This document shows positions 8,828-19,310 of a stretch of DNA of 64,000 nucleotides, piece after piece. The stretch spans positions 62,001 to 126,000 of the forward strand of contig NZ_LMCP01000003.1 in the NCBI RefSeq assembly GCF_001425625.1, in the 5' to 3' direction. The stretch's first letter is position 1; each line of letters starts with the position of its first letter. The stretch comes from Mesorhizobium sp. Root102. Lineage in GTDB: Bacteria; Pseudomonadota; Alphaproteobacteria; Rhizobiales; Rhizobiaceae. Made by a program: the position numbers and the translations under genes. The notes under the pieces were generated by a model that saw only the letters and a list, made by a program, of their open reading frames with translations, had not been told where the DNA came from and made no database searches.

Positions 8828-11800
8828 TTAGGCCACGTCCGTCTTGGTGCCGTGGCTGTCATCATAGAGTATTTTGACTGCTTCGGCGGCGCTGTGGAAT
8901 GCATAGTTCTCCAGCACTGCAACCGTATGGTAGTTGTCGCCGCCGCCATCCGTATCGACCTTGACTTCGGCGTTCGCCGCATTGGCCGAGGACTGCGCGA
9001 TCTCCACGAAGCCGCCGGCTTCGAGATCGACGACGCCTGCCAGGCCCTTGAGCAATGCGGAAAGATCGATCTTGTCGCCGTTCGCGCCGTCATGGAAGTC
9101 CGCGATCAGATCGGCGGCGTCAAGCGAGCCAATGGTGAAGGTCTTCGTACCATCGGAGGCAACGGACGGCTCTGCCGGTGCAACAAGCGAGGTGTCGAGT
9201 TCGACCTCGACATAGGTGCCGGTCGTGCCATCGGCCATTTGGAAGGTTCCGTTGCCTGTCACGGTCTGTCCGTCGATTTCGCCAACAGTCGGAGTAGCCG
9301 CTGTGCTGATGGAGACGATACCGTTATCAGCGAGGTGTGACAATTCCCCGGCGTCGCTGGCGCCGTTGGCATTGGCGTCCTTCCAGATCAGCAGGCTGCT
9401 GAAGGCGGCGTCGTCGTGGTCGATGACACCGTCATGGTTGCTGTCGAGCGAAGCCAATGCCGCAGCGCCGCTGGCGAAGTTGCCGCCGCCGAAGTTCGGC
9501 GTGAACAGTTCGGTGCCGTCGTCGATCTTGCCGTCATGGTTGAGGTCGACTGCCAACATGCCATCATGGGATGTGTTCCAGGCAACCTGGTCTTTTACAC
9601 CATCGCCATTGATGTCGAACTGGACGCCATGGCTGAGGTCGGAGAAAGCGAACCCATCATGGTTCAGGTCGAGGATGATGGGATCGGTTGCGCTGTTGTG
9701 GACGACGAAATCCGCGCTGGTAAGCGTGGTAAGCTGCCCTAGCGTGGTGATGTTGTCGAAGGTTGCCACCTGGGTGCGGCCGGCGGCGTCGTTCCAATTC
9801 GCGTCGAACCAGAGTTCGCCATGTCCTGTGGTCGAGTTGAAGACCAGCACATAGGTGTTGGCTGCCACCGCTGCTGTTGCTGCCGCGATTTGCACCGACG
9901 TCTGTGCCGCGTCGATTCTAACGATATGCGCCGAATCGCCGGCCGTGAGTGCGGAGATCGAGGCCCGGATCGAGAAGTCGCTGACATTGAGGGCGTTGCC
10001 GCCCGAGGTTCCTGTGGTGTTGGCGAAATTGACGCTACCGCTTCCGGTCGAGCCGGTGTCCAGCAGGCCGATCTTGTCGGTGCCGACCACGAAGTCTTTG
10101 ATGGTATCCATTCCGGTATTGGTCGCGAGCCGGAACTGATCCACCCCGGTGCCACCAATAAGGATATCGTTACCGCCGCCGCCGCAGATCGTGTCGTTGG
10201 CGGAACCGCCGGTCATTATTTCATCGCTTGCCGTTCCTTGCAGCGTGTAACCAGGACCTTCGCCGCCCTGCAGGAGGACGCTCAGCGTAGCTGGCGCACT
10301 TACGTCACCATCCCCATCCTGCGCTGCAATATCGAAGGAGAGCGGCTGATCTTCAGGAATGACAGTCGTAACGAGTTGTACGCCGTCAATTCTGGTGTTT
10401 CCGCCGCCGTTCTGGTTGGTAAACCATACTTCCATCGTCGCGAATTCCCCGGGCGGGTTTATGGTGATAAACCCAGTGCTCGGCGACTTCACAACTGTAA
10501 AGGTTTGAGAACCCGATCCAGCGTTAAAGCCGGTGCCGCCCGAGATCAGATTTCCATCTGCGTCAAACGCGCGCCAGTTGACCACCATTGTAGTGGTGCC
10601 ACCACCACCATTTCGATCTATTTCAAACGTCAACGCGTCCGCAACTGTGGGGTTTCCGTTTGATGTGACATTGACAAAGAAACCTTCGTTGTTCTCGATC
10701 GTCGTTTGGGCTGTCGAGTCTCCTATGCCAAAACCGGTACCTGTCGGCTTAACGTCATCATTGTCGTCACCTAGCTGTCCTTCGCCAAGGTCGACCAAAG
10801 TCGTTCCGTTGAAGATACCGCCATTGAACGTCAGTTCGTAATCGCCAGCGGGCACAGTCAAAGTCTCTGCGCCTCCGCTGCCACTTGCCGAGCTGAAGTC
10901 AAGTGGAATGGAGACGACAGGACGCTCAGTGTAGGTCAGGGTATATGTATTGTCGGTATCATTCAGGCTGAGTTTGAAAAACTCCTGCGTTTCGTCCACG
11001 TCATGGATGCCGTCATTGTTGGTATCGATAAAGCCCGTAAGCGTTTGACCGCCGTTTGACAGAACTTCGACGATTCCAGACAGGTCTTCGTAGCTTGTGA
11101 TGACCAGCGCGGAACCGGCATCAGGACCGTCCGCCCCATACTGAACATCAATATGGCCGGTAACAGTGCCGGTCGTATTGGCCACGATCGCATTCTGGAT
11201 CGAATTCAGCACCGGAATGTCGTCGACGATGGAGATGACGATCGAGGCCGGGGTGGTGTCGCTGTCGCCGGTGGCGTCCGTCACCGCCATGGTGATGGTG
11301 TCGCTGAGTGACCTCGCCCTGGCCGCTATGGGGTAGCGGACCCGACAGCGTGTAGCTGTAGCCGTAGGTGACGACGCCACCGGCATCCGGGGCCGAGATC
11401 GAGGTGATCTCCAGCACGCCTTTCGAGGTGGTGACAATGTCGCCAATCGCAGTGATCGTCACTGGCCCGCCGGCATCGCCGTCAAGCGTCAGTGTGTAGC
11501 CTTCGTTGTTGCCGTCGACCGTGAAGGTGCCGGTCGCCGTCTCGCTGGTCGCGCCATGCTGCACGCCGTCGGCAAGGCCGTCCTCGTAGACGGTGGCCGT
11601 CGAGCCGGTCGTCTCCGGCACGTTCAGGTCCTGGTTGAGCCCGATCACCAGCTGCGCGAGGTCGGTGTCGCCGTCGCCGTCCTTGATCTCGTAGGTGAAG
11701 GTCTCGCTCGTCACACCCGAGGGGATCGACGCCGTCGTCAGCGCGTAGGTGTAGGTTCCGTCGGTATGCAGCGTCAGGTTGCCATAGGTGCCGGCAATCA

Positions 11801-13878
11801 CCGTCGCTCCCGAGATCGTCGTGTAGGTCGCGCCGGCGGCATTGGCCTCAAGGCCGAAGTAGGCTCGCGTCACCGCTCCGCCGACCGCAGCGCCATCGGC
11901 GCCGATCGTGTCGGCATCGTCGCCCGCACTTGCTCCCAGGGCACCAAACACATTGCCGCTTGTCGAGTGGCCAAGCCCTTCCGTAACGCTGTTGGCATCG
12001 TTGTCGGCAACCGGAATGTCGTCGACGATGGAGAGTGTCGCTTACACTCTGATCGTCCTGGTCGGTCAGCGTGACCGTGAAGTTCTCGAACAGATTGTTC
12101 TGGCCCTGAATGGGATCATGCGCCTCGTTGTCGACCAGCGTGTAGGTGTAGCTCACCTGGCCGGTGGCGGCATTGTAACCGGTCACGTTGAGTGTGTTGC
12201 CGAGCGCGGTGGTGAACGAGCCCGCCGTGAACACGCCGTCGGTGATGAAGGCGTTGCCGTCGATCGCCAGCGAGTGGATGCCGTCGGGCGAGGAGACGGT
12301 GAAGGTGCCGGCGGCGGCCTCGGCCGTGCTTGCAGGATCGGACCCAGGTCCGCCCGGCGTGCCGACATTCAATGCCGCTTCGTTGACGATGACGTCGCCG
12401 CCATTGGCCTCCGGCGTCAGGTCGGTGATCACAGGCGTCGAGTTGCCGATCGAAATCGTCAGCGTGGTGTGCGAGGTGTCGCCGTCACCATCCTTGATCG
12501 TGTAGGTGAAGACATCGGCGACGCCACCGGGTGTGCCGGCATCGCGCACGTAAGTATAGCTGCCGTCGCTGTGCAGCGTCAGCTTGCCGTATTCGCCCTG
12601 GACCGGTGTGTTGAGTGTAGCCGCGCTGTCCAGATCGACATTCGTCGTACCCTTGGTAACGCCCACCACCGTCGCGCCGTCGGCGCCCTGGGTGTCGGCA
12701 ACGCCGTCCGTGGTGTTGGCGTCGACCGCATCCGTTCCGCCGACAAGCACATTGCCTGTCGCGGGGCCAAACTGGCCGGCTGCAATGCTGTCCGTATCGG
12801 CAACCGCCGTCGGCACGTCGTCGACGATGGCGACGGCAAAGGTCGTGCTGGCCGAATCGCCGTCGACATCCGTGACAGTGATGCTGAAATTGTCCGGAAC
12901 CGTGTCGGTGGGCTCGAATCCGTTCGTCTGATTGGGATGAGTGACCGATTCGGTGACCGTGTAATTGTATTGGATAGCACCGGTGCTCGGATTGTAGGAG
13001 ACGATCGTCAGGAAGCCGAAATCGCCCGGGATCGGCTGGCCGACGCCGGTGACGGTGACGCCGTTGATGACGATCGACCCAATTCCATCCGGTGCGGTGA
13101 TGTTGATCGTTCCGATGCCGGAGGTTTCAGAGCTGCTGGGCGCGTCGCTGCCGGGTGATTGAGCCGGACCACCGTCAAGGCCGGTTTCGCTGGCAGCCTG
13201 GTCCGGGCTGAGCAATGACGTGGCCACCACTGAAACCGGTCTGTCGACGATAGATGGGAACAGTTCGCGCCGCTCCAGAAGCCCAAACTGCAAGGCAGTC
13301 GGCGGCAACAGCGCCGACAGGTCGAACCCGTCGCCGATGCCGCCGGGGGGAACCGAGAAGTCTCCGCCTGCACTCGAATTCGAACCGCCCGGGCCGGCCG
13401 ACATGGAACCGTCGGCGCCGAAGGCGACATCGACATGGCTGGCTTCCAGCGCTGCCAGCAGCGCAACGCGCGGCACCTCGACGTCGCCAATGATGAAGGT
13501 CGGCACGTTCAAGGCGCCGTCCTTGATCACGATCACCGTGCCGTCGGCCTGTTCGAGCAAAAGGTTGTGGCCGTCGACCTTGATGTTGTCGATCGAGACG
13601 TTGGCCGGAAGCCTTACCACGTGGCTGGCGTCGGCCACATATTCGTGCGGCGCAGCTGCCGGCGATGCCTTTGCTTCCGCGGGGGCTTCTGGTTTGACAG
13701 GCGCTCCGCCGCCGACATCGACCGGCACGGGTTCGGACGCTGTCGGTGCGGCCTGCTGCGTCGAATTTGCTTGTGCGACCTGCCTCTCTGCTGGCGATGT
13801 CTGGCTGTCGTGTTCATTGGACGCGGAATGCTCGTTCAAGGAACCCGAAAAACTGTCCAAATCGATATTGGTGGTCAT
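8828..13878 (-). pseudogene. Giant cadherin/RTX type I-secreted adhesin, broken by two frameshifts
   Basis: Three consecutive frames encode one adhesin of about 1,680 residues. 13878 to about 12030 holds the N-terminus and first cadherin-like/VCBS repeats. About 12030 to 11310 continues the repeats. About 11310 to 8828 holds the C-terminus. At each junction the domain continues in a new frame (SDTL to IVDDIPV; GQGE to LSDTITM), consistent with net loss of two bases modulo three each time. The N-terminus (start 13878, strong GGAGGGG site) resembles the retention module of LapA-type adhesins. The C-terminus has RTX repeats (GGGGNDILIGG), five Asp-rich EF-hand-like loops (such as DLNHDGKID) and an end typical of T1SS substrates. 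The adjacent protease and secretion operon fit. The lesions may be real or sequencing errors. Confidence 0.85.
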
Positions 13879-14202
13879 TGCTGAAACCCCTCCGGTATTT
13901 CCCGGAAAGAGACAGTGACCGCCTCTACTTTGCAACAGTCCCGTAAACTGATTCATATACTCTGATATGCATGGCTTGGCATTTTTTACACGTGGTAAAC
14001 CGCGATAATATAACTGGATATATGTTGGCCTCCATGCAGCTTGCTTGACCGATGGCAGACCAGGGATTTCTGGTAAATGAAAGTATAAAATTGAATAAAA
14101 TTTTATAGAAAATAGATGTAGTGATTTGTGAGAAAGTTATCCACCTTCCTTTCCAATAATTTGAGACAAGATTGGTAGCGTCCACAGTCAAAGGTGGGCG
14201 TT
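13879..14202. promoter_or_regulatory. AT-rich divergent promoter region between adhesin and LapG-like protease
   Basis: These 324 bases contain no gene. From about 13960 to 14160 they are far richer in A and T than anything nearby, as expected for a promoter bent or bound by nucleoid proteins. A plausible minus-10 box TAATAT for the protease gene lies near 14005-14010. The dyad TTTAC-N5-GTAAA at 13985-13999 has a CACGTG core and could be an operator. The adhesin ribosome site (GGAGGGG) is at its left edge and that of the protease (AAGGTGG) at its right edge. Confidence 0.5.
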
Positions 14203-15144
14203 ATGAAAAAAGAAAACTCCCTGGGAAAAACCAGGCTCAAGGTGCTCTTGCTGGCAATCGGGCTTGTCGGGCTGGCGGGGCCATCCTTCGCGGATGCCGT
14301 TTCCAGCGAGATCGCCGCACCCGGCATGGCTCTGGACAAGGTCCAGACGCCGCCCAGTCTCGGCGGTGTTTCGCTGGCGAGGCCTCTGCCATGGCAGCCT
14401 TCGGCCCCATACCGGATCGGCATGGTTTTCGGCAGCTATGGCGCCGCGGTTGTCGACCGCGGGGATGGCTCGTCAGTGGGACAAGGTGAGGCCGGGATAG
14501 ATCCGGTGCAGACGGCGTCGATCATTCCGGGTGTCTTCGGATCGGTTGCCTTGTCCATGCGCAATTTTCCCGTCGCGGCGCGCTGGGCGCCCGTCTACCG
14601 GGCCATCACCGCCTGCTCGGCAGGCAGCCCCTGCGAGCGCAAGAGCGCGGCCTTCGCCAGCATGATCTCCGCCGCTCAAGGCAAGGGATTCAGTGAGAAA
14701 CTATCCTTCGTCAACAGCAGCGTAAATCGGCTGATCGCCTACAGGAAAGACAGCGTCGTCTACGGCAAACTCGACTATTGGGCAAAGCCTTCAGAGATTC
14801 TCGAGCGGCGAGCCGGCGACTGCGAGGATTTTGCCATCCTCAAGATGACGGCCCTGCTGCGGGCCGGCATTCCAACGCAAAGCATGGCGCTGGTTGTCCT
14901 CCAGGACCGCAAGCGAGGCTTCTTTCACGCTGTGCTGTCGGTGAGCACAGGCAGCGGCACCTTCATTCTCGACAGCCTCAGCAACAGCGTTGTGCGCGAT
15001 AGCGATCTCCCGGATTACGTTCCGCTCTATTCGTTCAGCACGGACCGGGCCTGGATCCACGGCTCAAGACCGGGCGGAGCCCAGATGGCCGACATCAAAG
15101 GCGGTTTCGCAACCGTCGCACCTGGCGAAGGTTTTCAGCCATAG
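14203..15144 (+). CDS. LapG-like transglutaminase-type periplasmic cysteine protease
   Basis: The 313-residue protein has a signal peptide (about 30 residues ending near SFADA) and a bacterial transglutaminase-like cysteine proteinase domain (DUF920). The triad is visible: Cys207 in RAGDCEDF, His242 in FFHAV and Asp257 in FILDSLSN. In pseudomonads LapG cuts the N-terminus of the adhesin LapA and frees it from the cell when cyclic di-GMP is low. This gene is divergent from a LapA-like adhesin and next to a type I secretion operon, so the same job is likely. The ATG at 14203 was chosen over a GTG at 14194 because AAGGTGG precedes it properly. No LapD-type inhibitor with an EAL domain is in the window. 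Confidence 0.88.
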   Translation: MKKENSLGKTRLKVLLLAIGLVGLAGPSFADAVSSEIAAPGMALDKVQTPPSLGGVSLARPLPWQPSAPYRIGMVFGSYGAAVVDRGDGSSVGQGEAGIDPVQTASIIPGVFGSVALSMRNFPVAARWAPVYRAITACSAGSPCERKSAAFASMISAAQGKGFSEKLSFVNSSVNRLIAYRKDSVVYGKLDYWAKPSEILERRAGDCEDFAILKMTALLRAGIPTQSMALVVLQDRKRGFFHAVLSVSTGSGTFILDSLSNSVVRDSDLPDYVPLYSFSTDRAWIHGSRPGGAQMADIKGGFATVAPGEGFQP

Positions 15145-15169
15145 GTTCTCGTTAGGCTTGGCGGCGCAT

Positions 15170-15817
15170 TCAGCCGCCGAAGACGAACGCCATCAGCAAC
15201 TCCGGTTCGAGCACTGGGGCCCGCACCGCATTCAACTGACCCCGGTATCGACGCTCACCGGCGCCGATGACAAAACCGGTAGCCACCGGCGCTTCGCCAT
15301 TGGCATCGAGCCGCGCGAAGATGTCGGCCACATTGAGGTCCAGCGCCAGCTTGAGGTCGTGCCGGGCATCATCGTTTGGAACGATCGGCAACTGACGCTT
15401 GACCAGTTGCTGGAACGGCGCGTTGAACGTCAGGATCTTCTTCGATGAAGCCAGGGCAAAGGCCGGTGACGGGCAAGCGAGCAGTATGGCGCTGATGGTA
15501 TTGATCGACGCAAGCCTTCGCAAAGTCAGGTTTTCGTCCGCCAATCCACGCATGCAAGCCACCCTGATCGCGGATGTCAGGTTACCTGTCTGCGCCTGGC
15601 TTTCGGCGATCTCATCGATGAGCATGCCGATCGTGCATTTCCTGCGTTCGGCCATCTGCTTCAGCGACAACCAGAATGTCCGTTCCAAGCGGATGCCGCG
15701 TCGTATGCCGCCGCGCGCCACAACCCGAAATTCCAGTCCGAAATCCTCGGCCGCAACTGGAGGAAGCAGCCGCTCGCGATCCGCGCGATCAGAATGAGAG
15801 CTGGCGCTACCGCTCAC
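15170..15817 (-). CDS. Ribbon-helix-helix protein with C-terminal PAS-like region
   Basis: The 215-residue protein carries an RHH_4-like DNA-binding domain at about residues 40-95: a strand with RLERTFWLSLKQMAERR, then IGMLIDEI and NLTSAIRVACM. The rest (about 100-215) looks like a compact alpha/beta sensor domain, possibly PAS-like, but this is uncertain. It overlaps the HlyD gene by 11 bases and is the last gene of the secretion operon, so it is probably made together with the transporter and may regulate the adhesin or the operon itself. The overlap with a transporter gene is unusual for a regulator. Confidence 0.75.
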   Translation of the reverse strand: MSGSASSHSDRADRERLLPPVAAEDFGLEFRVVARGGIRRGIRLERTFWLSLKQMAERRKCTIGMLIDEIAESQAQTGNLTSAIRVACMRGLADENLTLRRLASINTISAILLACPSPAFALASSKKILTFNAPFQQLVKRQLPIVPNDDARHDLKLALDLNVADIFARLDANGEAPVATGFVIGAGERRYRGQLNAVRAPVLEPELLMAFVFGG

Positions 15818-17096
15818 TCATCGCCTCCTCACGCGCTTTGTTGATCGGCTTCAAGAGGTAGTGCAGGATCGTCTTGCGCCCGGTCTTGATGTCGACCGAG
15901 CAGATCATTCCGGGGATGATCGAGTAGGCCTTGCCATCCCTCAGAAGAGTCGATTTGTCCGTCGACACGCGCACTTGGTAGTAGGGCTCCCCTGTCTTCT
16001 GGTCGACCAGGCTGTCGGCTGTGATGTTCGCGACCTTGCCCTCGATGCCGCCGAAGATCGAGAAATCATAGGCGGTGACCTTGATAAGTGCTTCCTGGTC
16101 GGGGCGAATGAACGCGACATCCCGTGGCGAGACCCGTGCCTCCACCAACAACGTCTCCGAGGTTGGCACGATGCCGGCCACCACGGCACCAGGCTGGACG
16201 AAGGCACCGACCGTGTTCAGCTCCAGCGTGTTGACAATGCCGTCCACGGGAGACCGGATATCGGTGCGCGCGACCTTGTCGGTGGCCCCCCTTATGGTTT
16301 CGTCCACCACCGAAAGGTCCGCCAGCGCCTGGGTAAGGTCATCCAACGCCTCCTGCTGGAGTTGCAGGCCTAATTCTTCGACCTGAAGCTGGGCTTCGGT
16401 GATCGCGGCCTTGGCTTTCTTTATTGTTTCGCCCGCTAGGTTCAGCTGACCGTTGAGTTCGGTCTGTTCGCGCTCCACCCGGAGCTGCTCGGTCCTTGCC
16501 ATCAGGCCTTTCTTGACCATCGCGTCGACCAGTTTTGCCTCCTGGTCGCTGACGGCCAGGTTCTTGGTGAGGCGGTCGGAATTGGCTATCGCCTCGGCCA
16601 GCTCCTTCTCGCGCTGGTCAAGGCGTGACTTGAGCACGGACAGCTTGTTGTCGAAGTTCTCGCGCCGGGCGATGAGCAGCTTCTGTTCATTGTCGCAGAT
16701 TTGCGGAGCTATTGACTGAATGTCCGGCGGGCACGGAAATGGGCCCGAGAGGTTGCCGCCCTGTTCGTATTTCAACCTTGCTATGCGCACTTCCAGCGCG
16801 CGCGCCTTGGCCTGCTGCTCGCCAAGGCTGGACGTGTTGAGCGTATTGTCCAGGCGAATGATGAGATCGTTCTTCTTGACGATCTGGCCAATCGTCACGG
16901 CGATCTCCTGAACGACGCCGGCTTCGCTCGCCTGAATGATCTGGGTCTTGGAAGCGGGTATGACCTTGCCGTCGCCGCGTGCGATCTCATCGACTTCGGC
17001 AAAGGACGCCCAGGCGACAAAAACGACAAAGAGCGCTCCTATGATGAATATGGACGCCGACGCAAACAGCGGCGGTCGATCTTCCCTGGCAAGCAT
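15807..17096 (-). CDS. HlyD family type I secretion membrane fusion protein
   Basis: The 429-residue protein links the inner-membrane ABC transporter to the TolC channel. It has one membrane segment near residues 15-35, a first beta-barrel/lipoyl half (GDGKVIPASKTQIIQ... and VVQEIAVTIGQIVKKND), a long coiled coil (about 85-270), the second lipoyl half (DIRSPVDGIVNTL) and the C-terminal barrel ending before ILHYLLKPI. Length is typical. It lies 42 bases downstream of the ABC gene on the same strand. Its substrate is inferred to be the adhesin at 8828-13878. Confidence 0.92.
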   Translation of the reverse strand: MLAREDRPPLFASASIFIIGALFVVFVAWASFAEVDEIARGDGKVIPASKTQIIQASEAGVVQEIAVTIGQIVKKNDLIIRLDNTLNTSSLGEQQAKARALEVRIARLKYEQGGNLSGPFPCPPDIQSIAPQICDNEQKLLIARRENFDNKLSVLKSRLDQREKELAEAIANSDRLTKNLAVSDQEAKLVDAMVKKGLMARTEQLRVEREQTELNGQLNLAGETIKKAKAAITEAQLQVEELGLQLQQEALDDLTQALADLSVVDETIRGATDKVARTDIRSPVDGIVNTLELNTVGAFVQPGAVVAGIVPTSETLLVEARVSPRDVAFIRPDQEALIKVTAYDFSIFGGIEGKVANITADSLVDQKTGEPYYQVRVSTDKSTLLRDGKAYSIIPGMICSVDIKTGRKTILHYLLKPINKAREEAMSER

Positions 17097-17138
17097 TTCC
17101 CACGCCCCAACGCATTGGATACAGCAATATCTGTTTTG

Positions 17139-19271
17139 TCAGGCGCTTGTTTTCTGCAGCGCCTGTATGACTTGGTCCTTCGGTCCGTCGGCTACGATTT
17201 TGCCCTGTTCGATAACGATCAGGCGGTCGGCCAGTTCAAGCATGCTGAAGCGATGTGTCGAGACGATCAGCGTGGTGTCGCGGTCAAAGGCGACTTTGAG
17301 CTGCTTTATCAACTGGCGTTCCGATGCGAGATCCATCGAGCCCGACGGCTCATCCAGAAAGACGATTTTCGGTTTGGTCAGCAGCAGGCGTGCGATCGCC
17401 ACCGTCTGCCTCTGCCCGCCTGAAAGATTGGTGCCGCGCTCGCCGACATTCATGTCGTAGCCGCGCGGGTGGCGTGAGACGAAATCGTCGACGCCGGCAG
17501 CCTTAGCCGCTTCGATGATCTGGTCGTCGGTAGCCTCCGGGCATGCCATCAGGAGGTTTTCCTTGATGGTGCCCGAGAACAGATCGCCAGCCTGCGCAAC
17601 GATGCCGACCGCGGCGCGAACCTCGGACGGGTGATACTGGCGAATATCGATCCCATCCAGCAGCAGCTCACCGGAGGTCGGCAGGAAAAGCCTGCCGATC
17701 AGCCGGCCCATCGTCGTCTTCCCCGATCCTATGCGGCCGATGATGCCGATCCGCTCACCCGGCTTCACCGAGAAATTCAGGCCGGTCAAAACCTCGTTTT
17801 CCGAGCCGGGATAGACAAACCCGACATTCCTGAACACCATTGCCCCCTTGCGAATGGGGCGGTTGACGAAACCCACCGTGTCCGGCCGGTCTTCTGGTTG
17901 AGCCATGATCGAGTTCACCATTCTCAACGAGAGCATGGCCTGGCGAAACCGGGACAGGGTGATGGCGATCTGGCCGAGCGGCGCCACGGCCCTGCTCGCC
18001 AGCATCACCGTTCCTATGATTGCTCCCGTCGAAACATGCCCTTCCGAGAAGGCATAAGCGCCGGCCACGACCAGAGCAACGGTCACCAGCTGTTGTATGG
18101 ACTGGGTTATGTTGCCCGCGGCCGCCGAAAGCTGCTTGATCTTCTCGGACGTGTTGGCGGCGTTCTTGGAGTGCTCCCCCCATTTGCGCAGCAGATACGC
18201 CTCGGCGCGCAGCGACTTGATGGTCTCCAGCGTGGAGATGGATTCAACCAGCAGGGCCTGGCGTTGCGAAGCTTCGTTCATCGAGGCGGCGACGCGCTTG
18301 CCGATGCGGCGCTGGGTGATCAAGCCGACGATGACGGACATCACGAAAGCCAGCGCCGGTATGATCACCAGCCAGCCGCCTATCGCATAGATGACAAGAA
18401 GAAAGACGAAGACGAATGCCGTGTCGATAAACACGCTGATGGTGTTCGAGGTGAAGAACTCCCTGACGAACTCGTATTGCGTGACCCTGTTTGCGTATTC
18501 ACCGGTCGAGCCGGGACGCGCCGACAGCGACGAGTTCAGCACTTTTTCGAACAGGAGATAGGATATCCGAAGATCCGCTTTGCGCCCGGCATAGTCGATG
18601 AGAGAAGCCCTGGCCGTCTTCAAAAGCAGGTCGAACAGGATGACGGCGCCAATGCCGATTGCCAGAACCCACAGTGTCGATACTGCCTTGTTCGGCAGGA
18701 TCCTGTCGTAGACGTTCATGGTGAAGATCGGCGAGGCTATGGCAAGCACATTGATGAACACCGCCGCCAGAACGACCTTCGAATAGGTGCGCCAGAAGGC
18801 GCCCATCGTTCCGGTCAGCCAATGTCTCCGCTCGATCTTGGCTGCCGAGCCGATCGTCATGCCTTCGGCGGCGTTGGCGTAGGTTATCGAGAACGATACG
18901 CCGCCGCTGATGTAGCTGGCGGCGAGTTCCGATCTGTCGATTGCGGTGCGGCCGTCTTCCTGCGGCGCGGTGATATATCCACCGCCTTCGGTCTGGGCGA
19001 GCAGGGCGACTGGCAACTGGCTGACGCGAAAGACGATGGCGGGAAGATCCACGCGTCCTCTCAGAAAGTCGCGGTGGCCGAACTCGGTGACCTCAAGGCC
19101 GATGCGCTCTGCAAGGTGCCTGATGTCGTCGACTTCAATTCGCGTGTCCGAGAGCGGCACGCCGGCGAACAGCACGGTCTCCGCGCTCGGCCTGCCGAGA
19201 TATCCAGCAACCGCCGAAAAGCAGGCCTTGAACGCCTCCTTTGGGGAGAGAATGTTGGGTTGCTGGTTCAC
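17139..19271 (-). CDS. Type I secretion ABC transporter/ATPase (LapB type)
   Basis: The 710-residue half-transporter has three parts. Residues 1-130 form a C39-like domain without the catalytic cysteine, as in LapB and HlyB where it only holds the substrate. About 160-440 is the six-helix membrane domain, and about 480-700 is the ATPase. Walker A (GRIGSGKTT) is near residue 511, the signature LSGGQRQ near 615 and Walker B FLDEPSG near 635. It exports unfolded RTX proteins with a C-terminal signal. The gene lies between tolC-like (39-base gap) and hlyD-like (42-base gap) genes. The ATPase motifs look intact, so the export machine itself appears functional. Confidence 0.93.
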   Translation of the reverse strand: MNQQPNILSPKEAFKACFSAVAGYLGRPSAETVLFAGVPLSDTRIEVDDIRHLAERIGLEVTEFGHRDFLRGRVDLPAIVFRVSQLPVALLAQTEGGGYITAPQEDGRTAIDRSELAASYISGGVSFSITYANAAEGMTIGSAAKIERRHWLTGTMGAFWRTYSKVVLAAVFINVLAIASPIFTMNVYDRILPNKAVSTLWVLAIGIGAVILFDLLLKTARASLIDYAGRKADLRISYLLFEKVLNSSLSARPGSTGEYANRVTQYEFVREFFTSNTISVFIDTAFVFVFLLVIYAIGGWLVIIPALAFVMSVIVGLITQRRIGKRVAASMNEASQRQALLVESISTLETIKSLRAEAYLLRKWGEHSKNAANTSEKIKQLSAAAGNITQSIQQLVTVALVVAGAYAFSEGHVSTGAIIGTVMLASRAVAPLGQIAITLSRFRQAMLSLRMVNSIMAQPEDRPDTVGFVNRPIRKGAMVFRNVGFVYPGSENEVLTGLNFSVKPGERIGIIGRIGSGKTTMGRLIGRLFLPTSGELLLDGIDIRQYHPSEVRAAVGIVAQAGDLFSGTIKENLLMACPEATDDQIIEAAKAAGVDDFVSRHPRGYDMNVGERGTNLSGGQRQTVAIARLLLTKPKIVFLDEPSGSMDLASERQLIKQLKVAFDRDTTLIVSTHRFSMLELADRLIVIEQGKIVADGPKDQVIQALQKTSA

Positions 19272-19310
19272 GATCTGCCCGTCAGGACTCTCGCTGGACC
19301 TTGCGTCGTC

